DNA from: Xanthostigma xanthostigma
Lineage: Eukaryota > Arthropoda > Insecta > Raphidioptera > Raphidiidae
Reading direction: 5' to 3'
Length of the DNA: 64,000 nt
Assembly (NCBI GenBank): GCA_963575645.1
Contig: OY754476.1
Location: 5,208,001-5,272,000, forward strand
Below are positions 50,795 to 62,700 of this stretch, in pieces; position 1 is the first letter of the stretch; each line of letters opens with the position of its first letter. A program made the translations under genes and the position numbers. The notes below the pieces were generated by a model. That model did no database searches. It was given only the letters and a program-made list of their open reading frames with translations, and had not been told where the DNA came from.

Positions 50795-51136
50795 CAGTAG
50801 AACCTCGATTATCCGAGCTCTCGATTAACCGAGCCAATCTAATGCGAGGTACGCGCGTCTATGATCCAGATTAATCGAGCCACTAAAGACCCAATATCCG
50901 TATTAACCTAAAATATAGTATGTAATGTAGGTACATATTTCTATTTAAAATCGTCGGGGCGATAAAATAATTTATTAATAAAAATATTTACATGGTAAAA
51001 ACGTTTATAAACCGTTTGAAGTACATTTGTGTTTATTTTTTTAATGAATAAAAAATAAATCCGGATTATCCGAGTTTTCAGTTATCCGAGTAGGGTGCAG
51101 TTCCCCATGTTACCTCGGATAATCGGGGTTCTACTG
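50795..51136. mobile_element. Tigger/pogo-like MITE (342 bp)
   Basis: Ends CAGTAGAACCTCGATTATCC and CGGGGTTCTACTG, with TA on both sides. Internal GGATTATCCGAG words face each other. Same style as 19875-20191. Confidence 0.85.
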
Positions 51137-51833
51137 TATGTTTGTAACTCACCAGTCAATGAGTCATGACTATTGTGATGCGATAGAATTTAATTTTTTT
51201 ATAATTTCATAAAACCGCAAAAGAAAAATGGCAGTTTTTAAATTTTTTATAAATTTATTTAATTACCAATTTTTCAGTAGTGTTAGATCGAAAATTAAAG
51301 AATAGTTTATTTTAAATAGTATTTTCAAAACCTATTTTAAAATAACAGTTTATAACTTTTAGAAACTAATTTTTGTATAAATAAAAAATATATAGATCCA
51401 CAACAAAAGAAACATTGATATTTATTATTTAAATAATAATAATTTCTTGCAACGAAATGTTTATATTATCAAACTAAAAATCATACCCATCAATTTACAC
51501 TACTAGTGAAAACCATTAAATATTTGCTTATTTACAATTAAAAAAAAGTACCTCATTTCTTTTAAAATTACTTTCACCGTAACCGCACTAAAAGGGACAC
51601 ATTTAATGTGTCGTTTAATGAAAAATATTAATGTGGAAAAAATTATTCCAAATGGTAAAATTTTATTTCAATGTATTTACGTAGGGATTTTTTCCTACGA
51701 ATTTGTCTAGAAGTGACTATAAGCACTACGACTGTTAAAACTTAACTGATTAAACATCTAATAATGTAGTAAATATTGTACGGGGTAGAGGCACTAGTTA
51801 GTGCATTAATTTGGTGCAGTAAAGTTATAGAAT

Positions 51834-52593
51834 AAGAGCCCGCGGCAGCCAGACCTTCGTCTTTTTATAAAAGCTGAAAATTTTTCTATGGATGTCTCCA
51901 ATACAGGTAAGAATGATCCCCACCCATGAAACCTTTTTTGTAGTAAATGAGTCTCGTGATCCAGATTTCATACTCAAACTGATTTTTTTCCATTGGCGTA
52001 GAAGTTTTAGATGTTTAATTATCGAAAAAATCAAGTTCTACGCCCATGGAATGATATTCATCATTATTATGATATGGGTTTTATTGCCCAATAAAGCTAT
52101 GCCAACGTACCAAATTTGAGTAAAATCTCATGAGCCGTTTCAAAGTTATAAAGCAAAAACGATTTGAAAATTGTACACTTTTAATGCGTCTGGCAGGATG
52201 ATAGAACCCTCGAATCTGTCTGGCTACTAATGAAACATTATTTAATAGTTCTCCAAAAAATATATATAAAATTCAGCTTTTATAAAATAACGTAAATATA
52301 ATTACAAATTATAATAGTTTAAGGGTGTCTGGCAGGGGGTTGGAACCATACTAAGTGTCTGGCAATGAGCGACGCGAGTTTTAATATTGTTACGAATAAA
52401 ATATAAAAAAATTGAGTTTTATACAATGACGAATTTGAGATGGAATTTTATACACCTTTGCTACCTGTTACCTGCCAAAGCCACCACTACTCAGGTTTCA
52501 TGGGTGGGGATCATTCTTACCTGTATTGGAGACATCCATAGAAAAACTTTCAGCTTTTATAAAAAGACGAAGGTCTGGCTGCCGCGGGCTCTT
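51834..52593. mobile_element. Fold-back element with ~100-bp TIRs and GTCTGGC words
   Basis: The left arm starts AAGAGCCCGCGGCAGCCAGA and the right arm is its complement. Pairing extends over about 100 bp (CATGAAACC facing GGTTTCATG). Between the arms GTCTGGC occurs at 52188, 52218, 52327 and 52357; the arms add GCCAGAC at 51848 and GTCTGGC at 52573. Confidence 0.75.
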
Positions 52594-52699
52594 GGGCTAT
52601 TAGACTTCCATCCCATTCTAAATTAAATTGACAGCCGCTGTACCGTTATGATGGTAACACATCTATATGAAAATTTATACTTATTGTAACAAAGATAAA

Positions 52700-53576
52700 T
52701 AGAATAAAAATTATGTATAGGTACAACAAAGACGTGTATAGTACGCGCCATGAATCTAAAAGGCTCGGAAGTTAGATGCGAATGCAGGCTTGTGCTTGTA
52801 CAGTCTGTTAAAAACTACAAACTCGCAACTCAACAAAACTAAATAGCAATAACAACTTGACAATAGCGTACTCGACTGTACTTTAAAGCAGGAAAGCGAC
52901 ACGTGACAAAGACAACGAGCGATCACGGCCAATCACCGACGAGCGCACGTTTCGTGCAGGTAGCTGGGAGGTGGTGGGAGTATCAACGGCTCTAAAATGT
53001 GCCTTTGCGACGCTGTTTGTGACTAACTTCCGATCCTTTTAGATCCGTGGCGCGGACTATAAGGGTCATCTTAAAAAAAATGAAAGTTTGCGATCCGCTC
53101 CGCAGCTCGACCTGTATACAACAGGTGGACCGCCATTTTCATTTTCGTAGATCGAAACCAAATTTTGGTAAAATATGTTTGAAATCGGAGCAATAAAGTA
53201 AATTTAATATTACCTGCGTGTAAATATCATAATACTTATTACTATCCGTTACGCAGGTCACCGCACGCGGCTACATACTGTTGGATTTTTAAAAGAAGAC
53301 CGGTCTATGGAATGTAGTCCTATGACCTTATTGCAGAAGAGCGCACATGTATTGTATATTAGTAAAAGGTAATGATCCTGGAACCGCTTCTATGCAATAA
53401 GGGAGTCCAGTCGACCAAACGATTCACAATTGTCGTATCGCGATAATTGTACTATTGCCATAGCTGTACAACTATACAGCGACACTTGCTAACAGTACAA
53501 AAAAATCATACACCAGACAGTACATAGGTGTGCGTTCACGGACTAAGGTGAGGGGTGTTGTCTGAATATCATCAAA
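52700..53576. other. GC-richer unassigned stretch
   Basis: No coding exon is recognised. CpG-containing words are more frequent than in the flanks (GATCACGGCCAATCACCGAC, GCGAGCGCACG). It could be a promoter for the GPCR on the minus strand or the 5' leader of the small frame at 53577; neither is demonstrated. Confidence 0.3.
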
Positions 53577-53735
53577 ATGGAAAGTAAAAATGGAAAAACA
53601 GTTAGAAGTGGCGCTAGGGAGGTCATAGCGAATGTAATTAAAATGTGCGAGTTAGAGGCTCAAAATAATGCCTTAAAATTTAAAGCTATACATTGTTTGC
53701 ATGCCTTGCTATGCGCCGCCTATGAATTCCGATAA
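53577..53735 (+). pseudogene. Transposon-associated N-terminal ORF fragment
   Basis: A 52-aa frame begins MESKNGKTVRSGAREVIANV and continues IKMCELEAQNNALKF before losing sense and stopping. This start resembles N-termini of repeated insect proteins tied to Tc1/mariner-like DDE elements with a helix-turn-helix. I recognise the style rather than a specific family. Downstream conserved parts are absent, so it is likely a relic or a lone first exon. Confidence 0.4.
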
Positions 53736-54701
53736 TTTGGGAACACATCAGCGACTTCTTGCCCTTTCCCCACCGGTCTTCTTTCGCCGATCGCACAGTA
53801 AATTTTATTTTGTTTCTTACGTCAAACTCTCTATATATCTTTAATTGGAATGGTCCTATCGCCCAATTGGCTGGAATTTTAATTTTTGTTGTAAACTTGA
53901 AAAATAAAATGAGCAAACATGAATAGCGGTTACTGTGGAAATAATTACGGTTTTTATTTTGACGCAGCTTGTATATTAACGAACTCCCTCTAAAGCATAT
54001 AGTTAATTAAAGTCAATCATTTATAATAATATAACAAATATTAATACGTAGTATTTGTGTGGGTATTGAAATTATGGTATGTAATGAAGTACATACTAAA
54101 AATACCAGCACGATCTTGTGGTATATGTATACTTATCAAATCTAGCATAAAATGTTTTAATTCCGGTTCTACTGATAGTCGAAATACTGATCAATTCATT
54201 GCTTCATCAAATATCAATTCGTCTATTTCATGTTAATATACCGCAACATAAATTCCACGCGGACGAAGTCGCGGGTAACAGCTAGTTTACGTATGAAATT
54301 ATTATTTAGCTGTGCGCCTGATACTTTTGTGTTTACATTATTGACTGACGAATTTTTAAAGATTGCTTAATGTCGAATGCTGCATATACTGCAGTCCCAA
54401 ATCAACAGGTCATGACTGTAATTTTACAGTTTTGAAATATTTAGACTTGAAAAGCTAAAACATTAATTCCTCGTTTTCTTCTTTATCAAACGTATTATGC
54501 ATGCATAATATCCATTTACATTAAATAGATTTAACACTGAAGTGATATATTTTGATGTTTTACCAGAACTCTAAATTATAAATATATACAAAAATACAAA
54601 AAAAAACTGTTTTGGTACCAAATTAATTATTATTATACCTGCTTGTTTATACTCTATCAAAGTCGAATTTTAGGACTATTATGCAATTATATAATTTCAA
54701 T
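53736..54701. other. Repeat debris
   Basis: A block near 53835 (GGTCC then CGCCCAATTGGCTGGAATTT) recurs at about 56531 in the same orientation. At 54256-54290 a retroposon-style end reads CCACGCGGACGAAGTCGCGG and AACAGCTAGTTTA. No gene seen. Confidence 0.45.
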
Positions 54702-54709
54702 ACTGTGGG

Positions 54710-55057
54710 CAGGGCCGGATTATTGTATGGACAAATGAGACAAATGTGTAGGGCTCGGTTTTTAGAAGGACTCGGTCAAACTGTCTATTTTGAACAGATT
54801 TGTAAACAAGATAGTTTACTTTTCTGTTGGACAACTGTGTATAATAATCAAATAAATCCAAAAATGTGTCGCTTTTTATATGGTTATTCGACAATCCAAA
54901 GAAAATGTGTTCTTGTTTCTTTTTAGAAAAAACTATTTTTTTTGATAATTTAGAATTATTTTTATACACTCAAAAAAAAGAAATATGTATTTGAATTGAC
55001 TTTTTTTAAACTATTTTTCAGATTTCAAAAAGGCCCAAGTAGATTAGTCCGACCCTG
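54710..55057. mobile_element. hAT MITE (348 bp)
   Basis: Ends CAGGGCCGGATTATTG and GATTAGTCCGACCCTG. Flanks ACTGTGGG and ACTGTGGA match at 7 of 8 positions. Confidence 0.85.
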
Positions 55058-55229
55058 ACTGTGGAAGGGGTTAAAATTTTAAAAATATAATTAATTAGAT
55101 AATAGTCTGACGTCTTGCTTTATTCGCTATAAATACCTCTAACTGTTTCTGGGTGCCGGATAGCAAATTTCTGATATTTACGTTTTTTGTACTATTTTTC
55201 ACTTTTTCTTAATATAAAAAGTCCAAAGG

Positions 55230-55616
55230 CTGACAGACAACGCACAGCCTAAACCGGTAGGTCTAGAGCAATGAAATTTTGCACATGAGTTCCTTATATA
55301 ACGTGGATGTGTACTTATAAGGGTTTTTGAAAATTAATCCCCAAAGGGGGTAAATCTACTTAGCTAAAACTCCATTAGACTGTACAACGCACAGTCTAAA
55401 CCGGTGAGTCTAGAAGCATGAAATTTTGTACAGAAGTCCCCTATATGGCGTAAGTGAGCACTATGAAAGGATTTTTGAAAATTCATCCCCTAAGGGGGTT
55501 AATTTACTTAGTTAAAACTTAAAACTCTAACACTAGGCTGACGTACAACGCACAGCAAAACACTAGGTCTAGAAAGCATGCAATTTTTTCACAGAAGTCC
55601 TCTATATCATGGGTGT
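55230..55616 (+). repeat. Tandem repeat, ~150-bp unit
   Basis: Three units begin near 55230, 55379 and 55538 with variants of ACAACGCACAGCCTAAACCGG. Inside each are TCTAGA, ATGAAATTTTG and CCCTATAT, then TTTTTGAAAATT and CCCCNAAGGGGGT in the first two. The third is cut off at about 55616. A fourth, separate unit is at 56690-56803. Confidence 0.75.
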
Positions 55617-55653
55617 CACACTGATTTTTCTAAAGGACCGTTTAGAAGATTTA

Positions 55654-55841
55654 AGCCTAGCACACATGAAGAGCGTTCAACGCGCGTTGGCCCAACGCGC
55701 GTTTACAATTTCTATACAATTGTATATAACTGTTTACATGATAACGCGCGTTATCATGTAAACAGTTATATACAATTGTATAGAAATTGTAAACGCGCGT
55801 TGGGCCAACGCGCGTTGAACGCCTCTCATATAAACTAGGCC
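55654..55841. mobile_element. Palindromic Harbinger-like MITE, hybrid of subtypes A and B
   Basis: TTA flanks both sides (55651-55653, 55842-55844). The left end is of subtype B (GCCTAGCACACATGAAGAGC) and the right end of subtype A (CCTCTCATATAAACTAGGCC). The 188-bp body is otherwise a near-perfect palindrome with AACGCGCGTT words. Confidence 0.85.
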
Positions 55842-55844
55842 TTA

Positions 55845-56689
55845 GGGTGTGTTAGCCGGCCAGACTCTAAATTAAAAACTAAAACACATATACTAAATTG
55901 AAATCTTTTACCATTCCAACCCACAAGTGGGGAATGGTACTAGTTTAGGTCAAAAATCACTTTTCAAAAATTTTACAATATCTTTCCGTTTTGAGGTCCC
56001 CCGAATCCAAAAAACATATTTTTGAAAAATCTCTGTGCGTCTGTTAGTCTGTTTGTCTGTGAACACGATACAGGTCAAACGGATGAACGGATTGAAACCA
56101 AATTTTGGGAGGATGTTTGGTATGCAAATATGAAGAGCTCTATTGTTTTTGGGGAAAATCGGCGCATGCGCAGAAGAGATATATGCTAAAAAGGTGTTTT
56201 TATATAATAATGGTATACTTTGCATAACGGATTATTATTCTATTTATTTTTCCAAGAAAGTTTTGTAAAATTTTTTTTTTCTAAACTTTATAGTTTCAGA
56301 AATATTTTGAAAATAAAAAAAAAGTCAATCGCTCTTTTGTTTTATGGATCTGTCAGAAAAAAACAGTTCGGCATGCTTTGATTAATGTTTACATGACGTG
56401 GAACATATTATGTAGACTATGGCAACGAATAGCAAATATATTGAATACTAGCGATTACCCGCGTCACCTCACACGATATCAAAAATTTTATTTTCTGTAT
56501 TATAATCAAATGTCAACATTTTTAAAGTTGGAATGGTCCCGTCGCCCAATTGGCTGGAATTTTTTTATTTGCTGTGAAATTTCTCCAGAAAATCGTGTTG
56601 ATCGATTTCGCTTTTCGAATTAGGTATGTGTAAATGGCAGCTGGTAAAGGTAGGTAAAGTTCCCTCTAGAATAAAATCGTTGCTACGCT
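55845..56689. other. Transposon-derived AT-rich DNA
   Basis: Dispersed-repeat phrases occur (CAGGTCAAACGGATGAACGG near 56070; ACTAGCGATTACCCGCGTCA near 56447). One GCCAGAC core lies at 55860. No gene. Confidence 0.4.
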
Positions 56690-56803
56690 TATAAACGCAC
56701 AGCCTAAACCGGTGGGTCTAGAAGCACAGGAGTCCCTTATATGACGTAAGTGAGCACTAAGAAAGGATTTTTGAAAATTCATCCCCTTAGGAGGCCAGGC
56801 CTA
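56690..56803 (+). repeat. Displaced unit of the 55230 tandem repeat
   Basis: Contains AACGCACAGCCTAAACCGG, GGTCTAGAAGCA, GTAAGTGAGCACTA and TTTTTGAAAATTCATCCCC, aligned with the second unit at 55379. Confidence 0.75.
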
Positions 56804-56835
56804 TTGAATTCAGTGAAATAAACTATTTTTTTTAA

Positions 56836-57160
56836 AGTGAAACTTTTATTCTATCGCCCCGAATTTTTCTGGCCGTCTGTTGCATGTCGCATTACAGGCG
56901 GCCGCGGAGTAGGGATTAAGTGAAAGGCGTTCGGAGTAGGCGCTCAGTAGAGCAGCCAAGGCCAATATGGCGGCGCCCATGGTTAGCATCAGCTGACCGT
57001 GTAGTATGTGTAACACATAGTCAGTCTGTCATGCGGGCAAGTGCTGTACAGTGTTTACATGTTTTTATTCGTGTATTCATGTGAATATTGTTGTTTATAA
57101 TTAATCGTGATGGATAAGTGTCTACAATCCAACGCCTACAATCCAATAAAAGTTTCACTT
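56836..57160. mobile_element. MITE with AAGTGAAACTTTTATT ends
   Basis: AAGTGAAACTTTTATT at the left and AATAAAAGTTTCACTT at the right are perfect 16-bp inverted repeats. No matching flanking duplication was found. The interior is GC-richer than its surroundings. Confidence 0.6.
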
Positions 57161-58563
57161 GCGTCGTGGTTTCTTAAAACCACACAACTGTTTTTTTTAA
57201 TCTTTGATTATTTTTGCTACGACAGAAAAAAACATGTGAACAATTATTAAATATTAGTTTATATTTTATTTAATACAGTAAAATATCTACATTAGATTTA
57301 ATTTCTTAAGCTGGGTGCTTAAAAACAAACTTAAATGTGTTTTATATAGAAAGAAAAATAAATAAATTTTATTTTAATATACAGAGGAAGATGGCGCTTA
57401 AATAAATAAATTTTACTTTATCACATGCTTATTGACACTTAAAAAAATCGTTTATTTTATAATTTATAAAGCAATATTCTTGCGAGAGAAACGCTCAGTG
57501 ATATTTTTTCATTACTATACTACACATTTTATAAATGTCATATACAAATATATAATATATAATTTTTTAAATATAAATAACAAACAACAATATCTGAAGC
57601 TATTTGTTTTGAATAATTTGAGCAATTGTACAATTGTATATACAAATTCTTCAACGTATTTTCATCTAAAATTATATTTCGCATTCGAATACGGGTTATT
57701 CCACGTAAATTGTTAACAAATACTATCTGAATCTGTATAAAAATATAATATATCAAATAATATTCATTTAAACAGCTCTGTTATTCAAATAATCTGTATT
57801 GAGATTACGAAATATCACTGTTGAAGAATACAATATACGAGAGAATAAATTTAGCGTTGATATAATAGGGTAGTGTAAATATTATACGACGTTTAGCATT
57901 TGTCCAGGAATCGTAAAAGCAGCGTCGACAGCAAAAACAATAATACATCATATCCAGGTACATTAACGATACACGATGGGCGTTTGATATTTCTTTGAGG
58001 ATGCTGGCTCGTTACATGTACGGGAATGAGTGCCATTCCAGGGAGTCGATTCTTTTGTCCTCAGGAATCTATGAAAATTAAAGTTCGTCTGATACCGATG
58101 GAGAATTTGTATTTATTCTCCTGTCCCCGTAAATAAAACTAACGGTAAATAGTTGATGTCTGTTTTACTTCAGTGAGTGGTGCGCACTAAGTAAAATAGG
58201 CATCGTATCTGGAAATTATACCGTTCGCCTTATGTTACATGAATCTTATCGATAAAGAAGAGGTATCGATTCCCTGGAAGTACCGTAATAATGCTACGCA
58301 AACGACATTAGACAAATATAAAGGGTGAACACTGAACACCCAGCGCAGTAGCGATATTATCGTAATGGATATAATAAATACATAAAATAATACATTGATA
58401 TAAACCTAACAGAATACATTTACATTGAAGTTCCTCCTGTTTCGTTTCCATTTCTTGGTTTCAGTGCTTCTTTAAAACAACATCTTCGTGTTAGGTGACT
58501 TGCTGAAACAATAATATGCGTAATTTACGTAATATCTGAATAGCCCATGAATTGCAACGTATA
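57161..58563. other. AT-rich stretch, nothing recognised
   Basis: No exon, and no repeat boundaries that I can place. Frames on both strands are short and driven by composition. Confidence 0.4.
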
Positions 58564-59030
58564 CAGGTGAGTTTTAAGTTGATGCTTTTTTTTACAGCGT
58601 GTAAAAATCAAATAGACGAGCAAATATTTCAAATAGTTTTTTTATCAAAACTCAAAAATAAAAGAGAAACAGCCTTTCGAAGTTTAAATAAATTTTATTA
58701 AATTTTCTTTAATTTTGAGGTCGGTCCTGGGGTTATATTATGTCACTATGGAAATAAGTTGTTATTATCAAGTATGTGTATTGTTCTGTTTTTGAGAGAA
58801 TTGTGTGTGCCTCAATTATTTTTGATAATAATAACATATTTCCATAGTGACATAATATAATCTCAGGACCGACCTCAAAATTAAAGAAAATTTAATAAAA
58901 TTTATTTAAACTTCGAAAGGCTGTTTCTCTCTTATTTTTGAGTTTTGATAAAAAAACTATTTGAAATATTTGCTCGTCTATTTGATTTTTACACGCTGTA
59001 AAAAAAAGCATCAACTTAAAACTCATTCTG
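58564..59030. mobile_element. Near-perfect fold-back element (467 bp)
   Basis: Arms of about 215 bp pair almost perfectly around a spacer of about 40 bp near 58800. The left arm contains CAAATAGACGAGCAAATATT and GAGGTCGGTCCTGGG; the right arm holds the complement. Ends CAGGTGAGTTTTAAG and CTTAAAACTCATTCTG sit next to TA, suggesting a TA-targeting MITE. Confidence 0.9.
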
Positions 59031-59306
59031 TATATTATATGTACGAGAGGAATTTGTAAGAAACATACAGCATAAAATATATTAATTTTTAGATAAGGGA
59101 TTGTGGACATCAGACAGTTATAATATTCGATATTGTTTAGTAAAAATCCAACAAAACAAAATATGGATGGTTTCCTAGAAAAAAAATTAGATTAGAAAAA
59201 AGTTTTTGAATAAATTAGTGCAAGAACTAAATAAAACAAAATTTTTTTAAATTATCAAAATCTTCAAAGCTCGAATATTATAAGTCAGATTTTAATATTA
59301 ATGTAT

Positions 59307-59688
59307 CGTCGTTGGTTATGTAATACCTCTTATGTGCAAAAAGTAAAATTTGCAGGAAAGGCCAAAAAGTGGTTATTTCAGCAATGGATGGCAAGAACTA
59401 GCAATTTCAGAGGTATATTACTAATTCATACTTATCTTCACTATACGTGTTTAATTAAGACGAAGTATTTTCTTAAAAAATATTTAACGTTAATTTCGGA
59501 TTTATTGGCACATGGGAGGAATTATTTGATACAACTTTTTACGTAAGAGTTACTTCCCCTTGTTGGTTACTGCAAAATTAATTTGGAGGTATTACCGGTG
59601 TATAGAGCTCAGTTTCCTGAATCTTTTCATCTAAAAAACGTAAAATCTGCCAATTATGCACGTAAGAGCTATTACAGAACCAACGACG
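59307..59688. mobile_element. MITE with 4-bp TSD, copy 2
   Basis: Ends CGTCGTTGGTTATGTAATA and TATTACAGAACCAACGACG-type sequence. GTAT flanks both sides. It is the reverse-orientation relative of 12224-12595 and lies about 100 bp downstream of the Ig-protein stop codon. Confidence 0.75.
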
Positions 59689-59750
59689 GTATTCGATATC
59701 CGTCCATTGAAAACTTTTTCCTACGAAATAGAAGACTCGGATCACCTTAA

Positions 59751-59793
59751 TTTATTATAAAAAACTACCAAGACATTGTAATCATACTTTATT
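59751..59793 (-). terminator. Poly(A) signals of the Ig-protein gene
   Basis: On the minus strand AATAAA occurs at 59792-59787, overlapping the stop codon TAA (59791-59789), and again at 59756-59751. The first would give a 3' UTR of only a few tens of bases. Confidence 0.5.
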
Positions 59794-62700
59794 GGTCCCC
59801 TGTTGGACACACATTTAGCGAAAATGCAGCGAAAGATTCACCCTTCTTGCCAATAGCTTTGACTTGATATTGACCAAGGTCACTGGAATCGCACGAACAT
59901 ATTTCAAGTTTGAATTTATTTCCATCGACTGAGAATTTGTATTTGGAACTCTTCTCTGGTACTGTTTTACCATCTTTAAGCCAGTCGAGTTTCAGTGGCG
60001 TGTCTACAGTTTCGACGGTAAACGTCGCATTCTCTCCCGTTGAAATAGTCGCCGAAACCGGGAATGTTTTGAATGCTGGACCTTTCGGCTGTTCACCTGG
60101 CACCAGAACACTAAGCGTACATGAACTGAAACTTTCGCCGGCGTCGTTAAATGCTTCACAAGTATATGCTCCCGAATCCTCTGGGAATATTTCCGCTATT
60201 TGTAGTTTATATATATTGGCTTCATTTGAATATTGGAAGTCTTTGCTCGGTTTTATTTCTTTGTTGTTGTGTAACCATACGACGTCAAATTGTTCGGCGC
60301 CTATTATTCTGCACGATAGCGTTACTGGCTCTCCATCATTTACTAACGCCGACTGTAAGTGACTCACAATTCTCGGAGGTTTGTCTTTGCTCGTTTTCTT
60401 TTCACCCGTCGAATTTGTCATTGCTGAAATAATAAAAAAAATATATTTATAAGACCACGGGAATGTAAATTACAATGTTTTTTTGAAGCCTTGCTATACT
60501 TACGTTTGATTGTTAATTTGCATTTAGTTTCTGTTACACCGATTGTATTGGTTGCCCTGCAGATATATTCACCTTCATCTTCTGGAAATACTTCATTAAT
60601 AGACAGGACCGCTACACCATTCTTATATTTAATATCCATAATATCAGATGAGCTCAGTTGCTATAAAAAATTTTTAAATATTAATCATCGATCGCATATA
60701 ACGAGCAGAAAACAGTCTGCAAAATAGTAAGTATATTATACAAACCTTGCTACCCTTGAACCAAGAAATTTGAGGATCAGGGTCTCCCTTAACACTACAA
60801 CTTAATGTCAATTTATCCCCATCATTTATTACTAAGTTCTTGAGTGCTCTCGTGAATTCCGGCTTACACATCAAAGAATCATCTGGAGGCACTAAAATTA
60901 TAGATGTAAACATTATAAAACTGATATTAATTTTAAAGGTAAAGTTTGGATAAAATAACTTACGGGCCAGTTCTTTAGTGGTGCTGCGAGATCTATTTGG
61001 ACTACCTGTTGAGTCTAATCGAGCGCCATATTTCTTTATAGATCGTTTATCCATATCTGACGTACTTAGACTGGATGAAATATGACTTGAGCTTACGTTT
61101 GTTCTCGATGAGGACTTAAAAAAAAACAAAATGATATTATAGTCACAGATGATTTTTTACAGAGACTTACAAAAAAAAAATTGGTTGTCTGTAAAGTCGG
61201 TTTACGGACGATAGTTTTACGTGATAACGTCATAAAGAAACATTGAACCATACTCGTAAAGTGTTGAAAAATAACTTTTTTTATTTTTCACATTATACGT
61301 ATACGTTTCCAAACATTTATTTTTACATATTTAAATAGTAAAATTAGAGTTCTAACCAACTGTAGAAACGGTTTTTAAATATAATGAACCGTTTTCAAAA
61401 TACACGCAGTTTTAATAAACGGACGGTCGGGTGGTGTGGATTTTTCACTCCCTGTAAGTATATATACGAGCGAACTGTGGCAGTCTATTGGAAGTTTGTG
61501 TCTTGTGATCTTTAATAAATAATTTTTGTAGCTGCCAAACTTGGGCCGATCGTGCTTCTCTATCGCTTATACTGCGCTCTCGCTTGCACGCACAGGGTCA
61601 GGCGGAACGTGACACATTTCGGAACGTGACACTTTTTCGTACATGCAGCCGGTGTTTCATCAATTTATCAGATTGGTGTTTCATCAATTTATAAGACGTT
61701 ATCACGTCAAAAAAATGTAATACATACCTTATGTACAGAACTGTGCGAGTTTGTCGACGCGTAATTTGTTGAGGAATGACTACTTGTTACATTCGTCTTA
61801 CGAATTATTGGTGGTGGAGCCTGTTTCAATGGATGTTCAATATATTTGCGATCTAGAAAACAATTTTCATTAACATAATTAAATCCTCAAAGTTAGTTAT
61901 TGCTTTTTCATTCATTTACCTCCTGAATGGAGAATCTTTTGTGCAATTTGTGATTGTTCTGATGTGCTTCTTAGACCTTAAATTCAACAAATTATGTAAA
62001 TTATAAAACGATATAACGACTTGTGACATTAAAACAGATAATATAATTGTGTTATTTACCTTCAACTATCACGACAGCAGAAGTTTCGTCAGAGCCATGG
62101 CAGTTAGTAGCAATGCAGCTATATTTTCCGGAATCTTCAGGTTTGCAGTCAACTATCTCCATGGTAACAACACCATCAGCGCTCGACATCGCAAATTCAT
62201 ACTTACTTAGCTCTCGTTTATCCTTATACCATTTTACGGTTGGGAACGGTTTACCACTTAAGCAGCACAGCAATTTACAAGTATCGCGCTCCTAAAATAC
62301 GATTATTTTTTAACAAAATTAGTTCTTTTTTTAGGAGCAACATGTAGAGGATCTCTTATTTGTCCTAAAACGGGATATCAGAAAAAGCTTAATTTTTTTA
62401 CAACAATGCACTTCATACGTAAGTGCAACAAAGACTTCAATTCTTCTTAAATCTGTCACTCTAGGCTCAGACTGCACTAGCCTAATAGGCTCCACTCACG
62501 ATCAAACTTTATGCCACAGTTCAGTGTTCAAACTTATAGTTCAGTGAAGCATGATAATGTGTGGGACAAATAAACACTGAAACCAACACTGAAGTTAGGC
62601 ATGAACTCATTAAATGCATCTTAATTTTTGAACGACTTTTAGTTCAGTGTTCAAGTAAACTGCTGTGTGTGTGCGTTTTTTTCAGTTCAGTTTTTGGAGT

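Noticed and set aside
59910-60432. Plus-strand frames of 150 and 93 aa
   Set aside because: They are antisense shadows of the last Ig exon, which has clear I-set motifs and phase-consistent borders.
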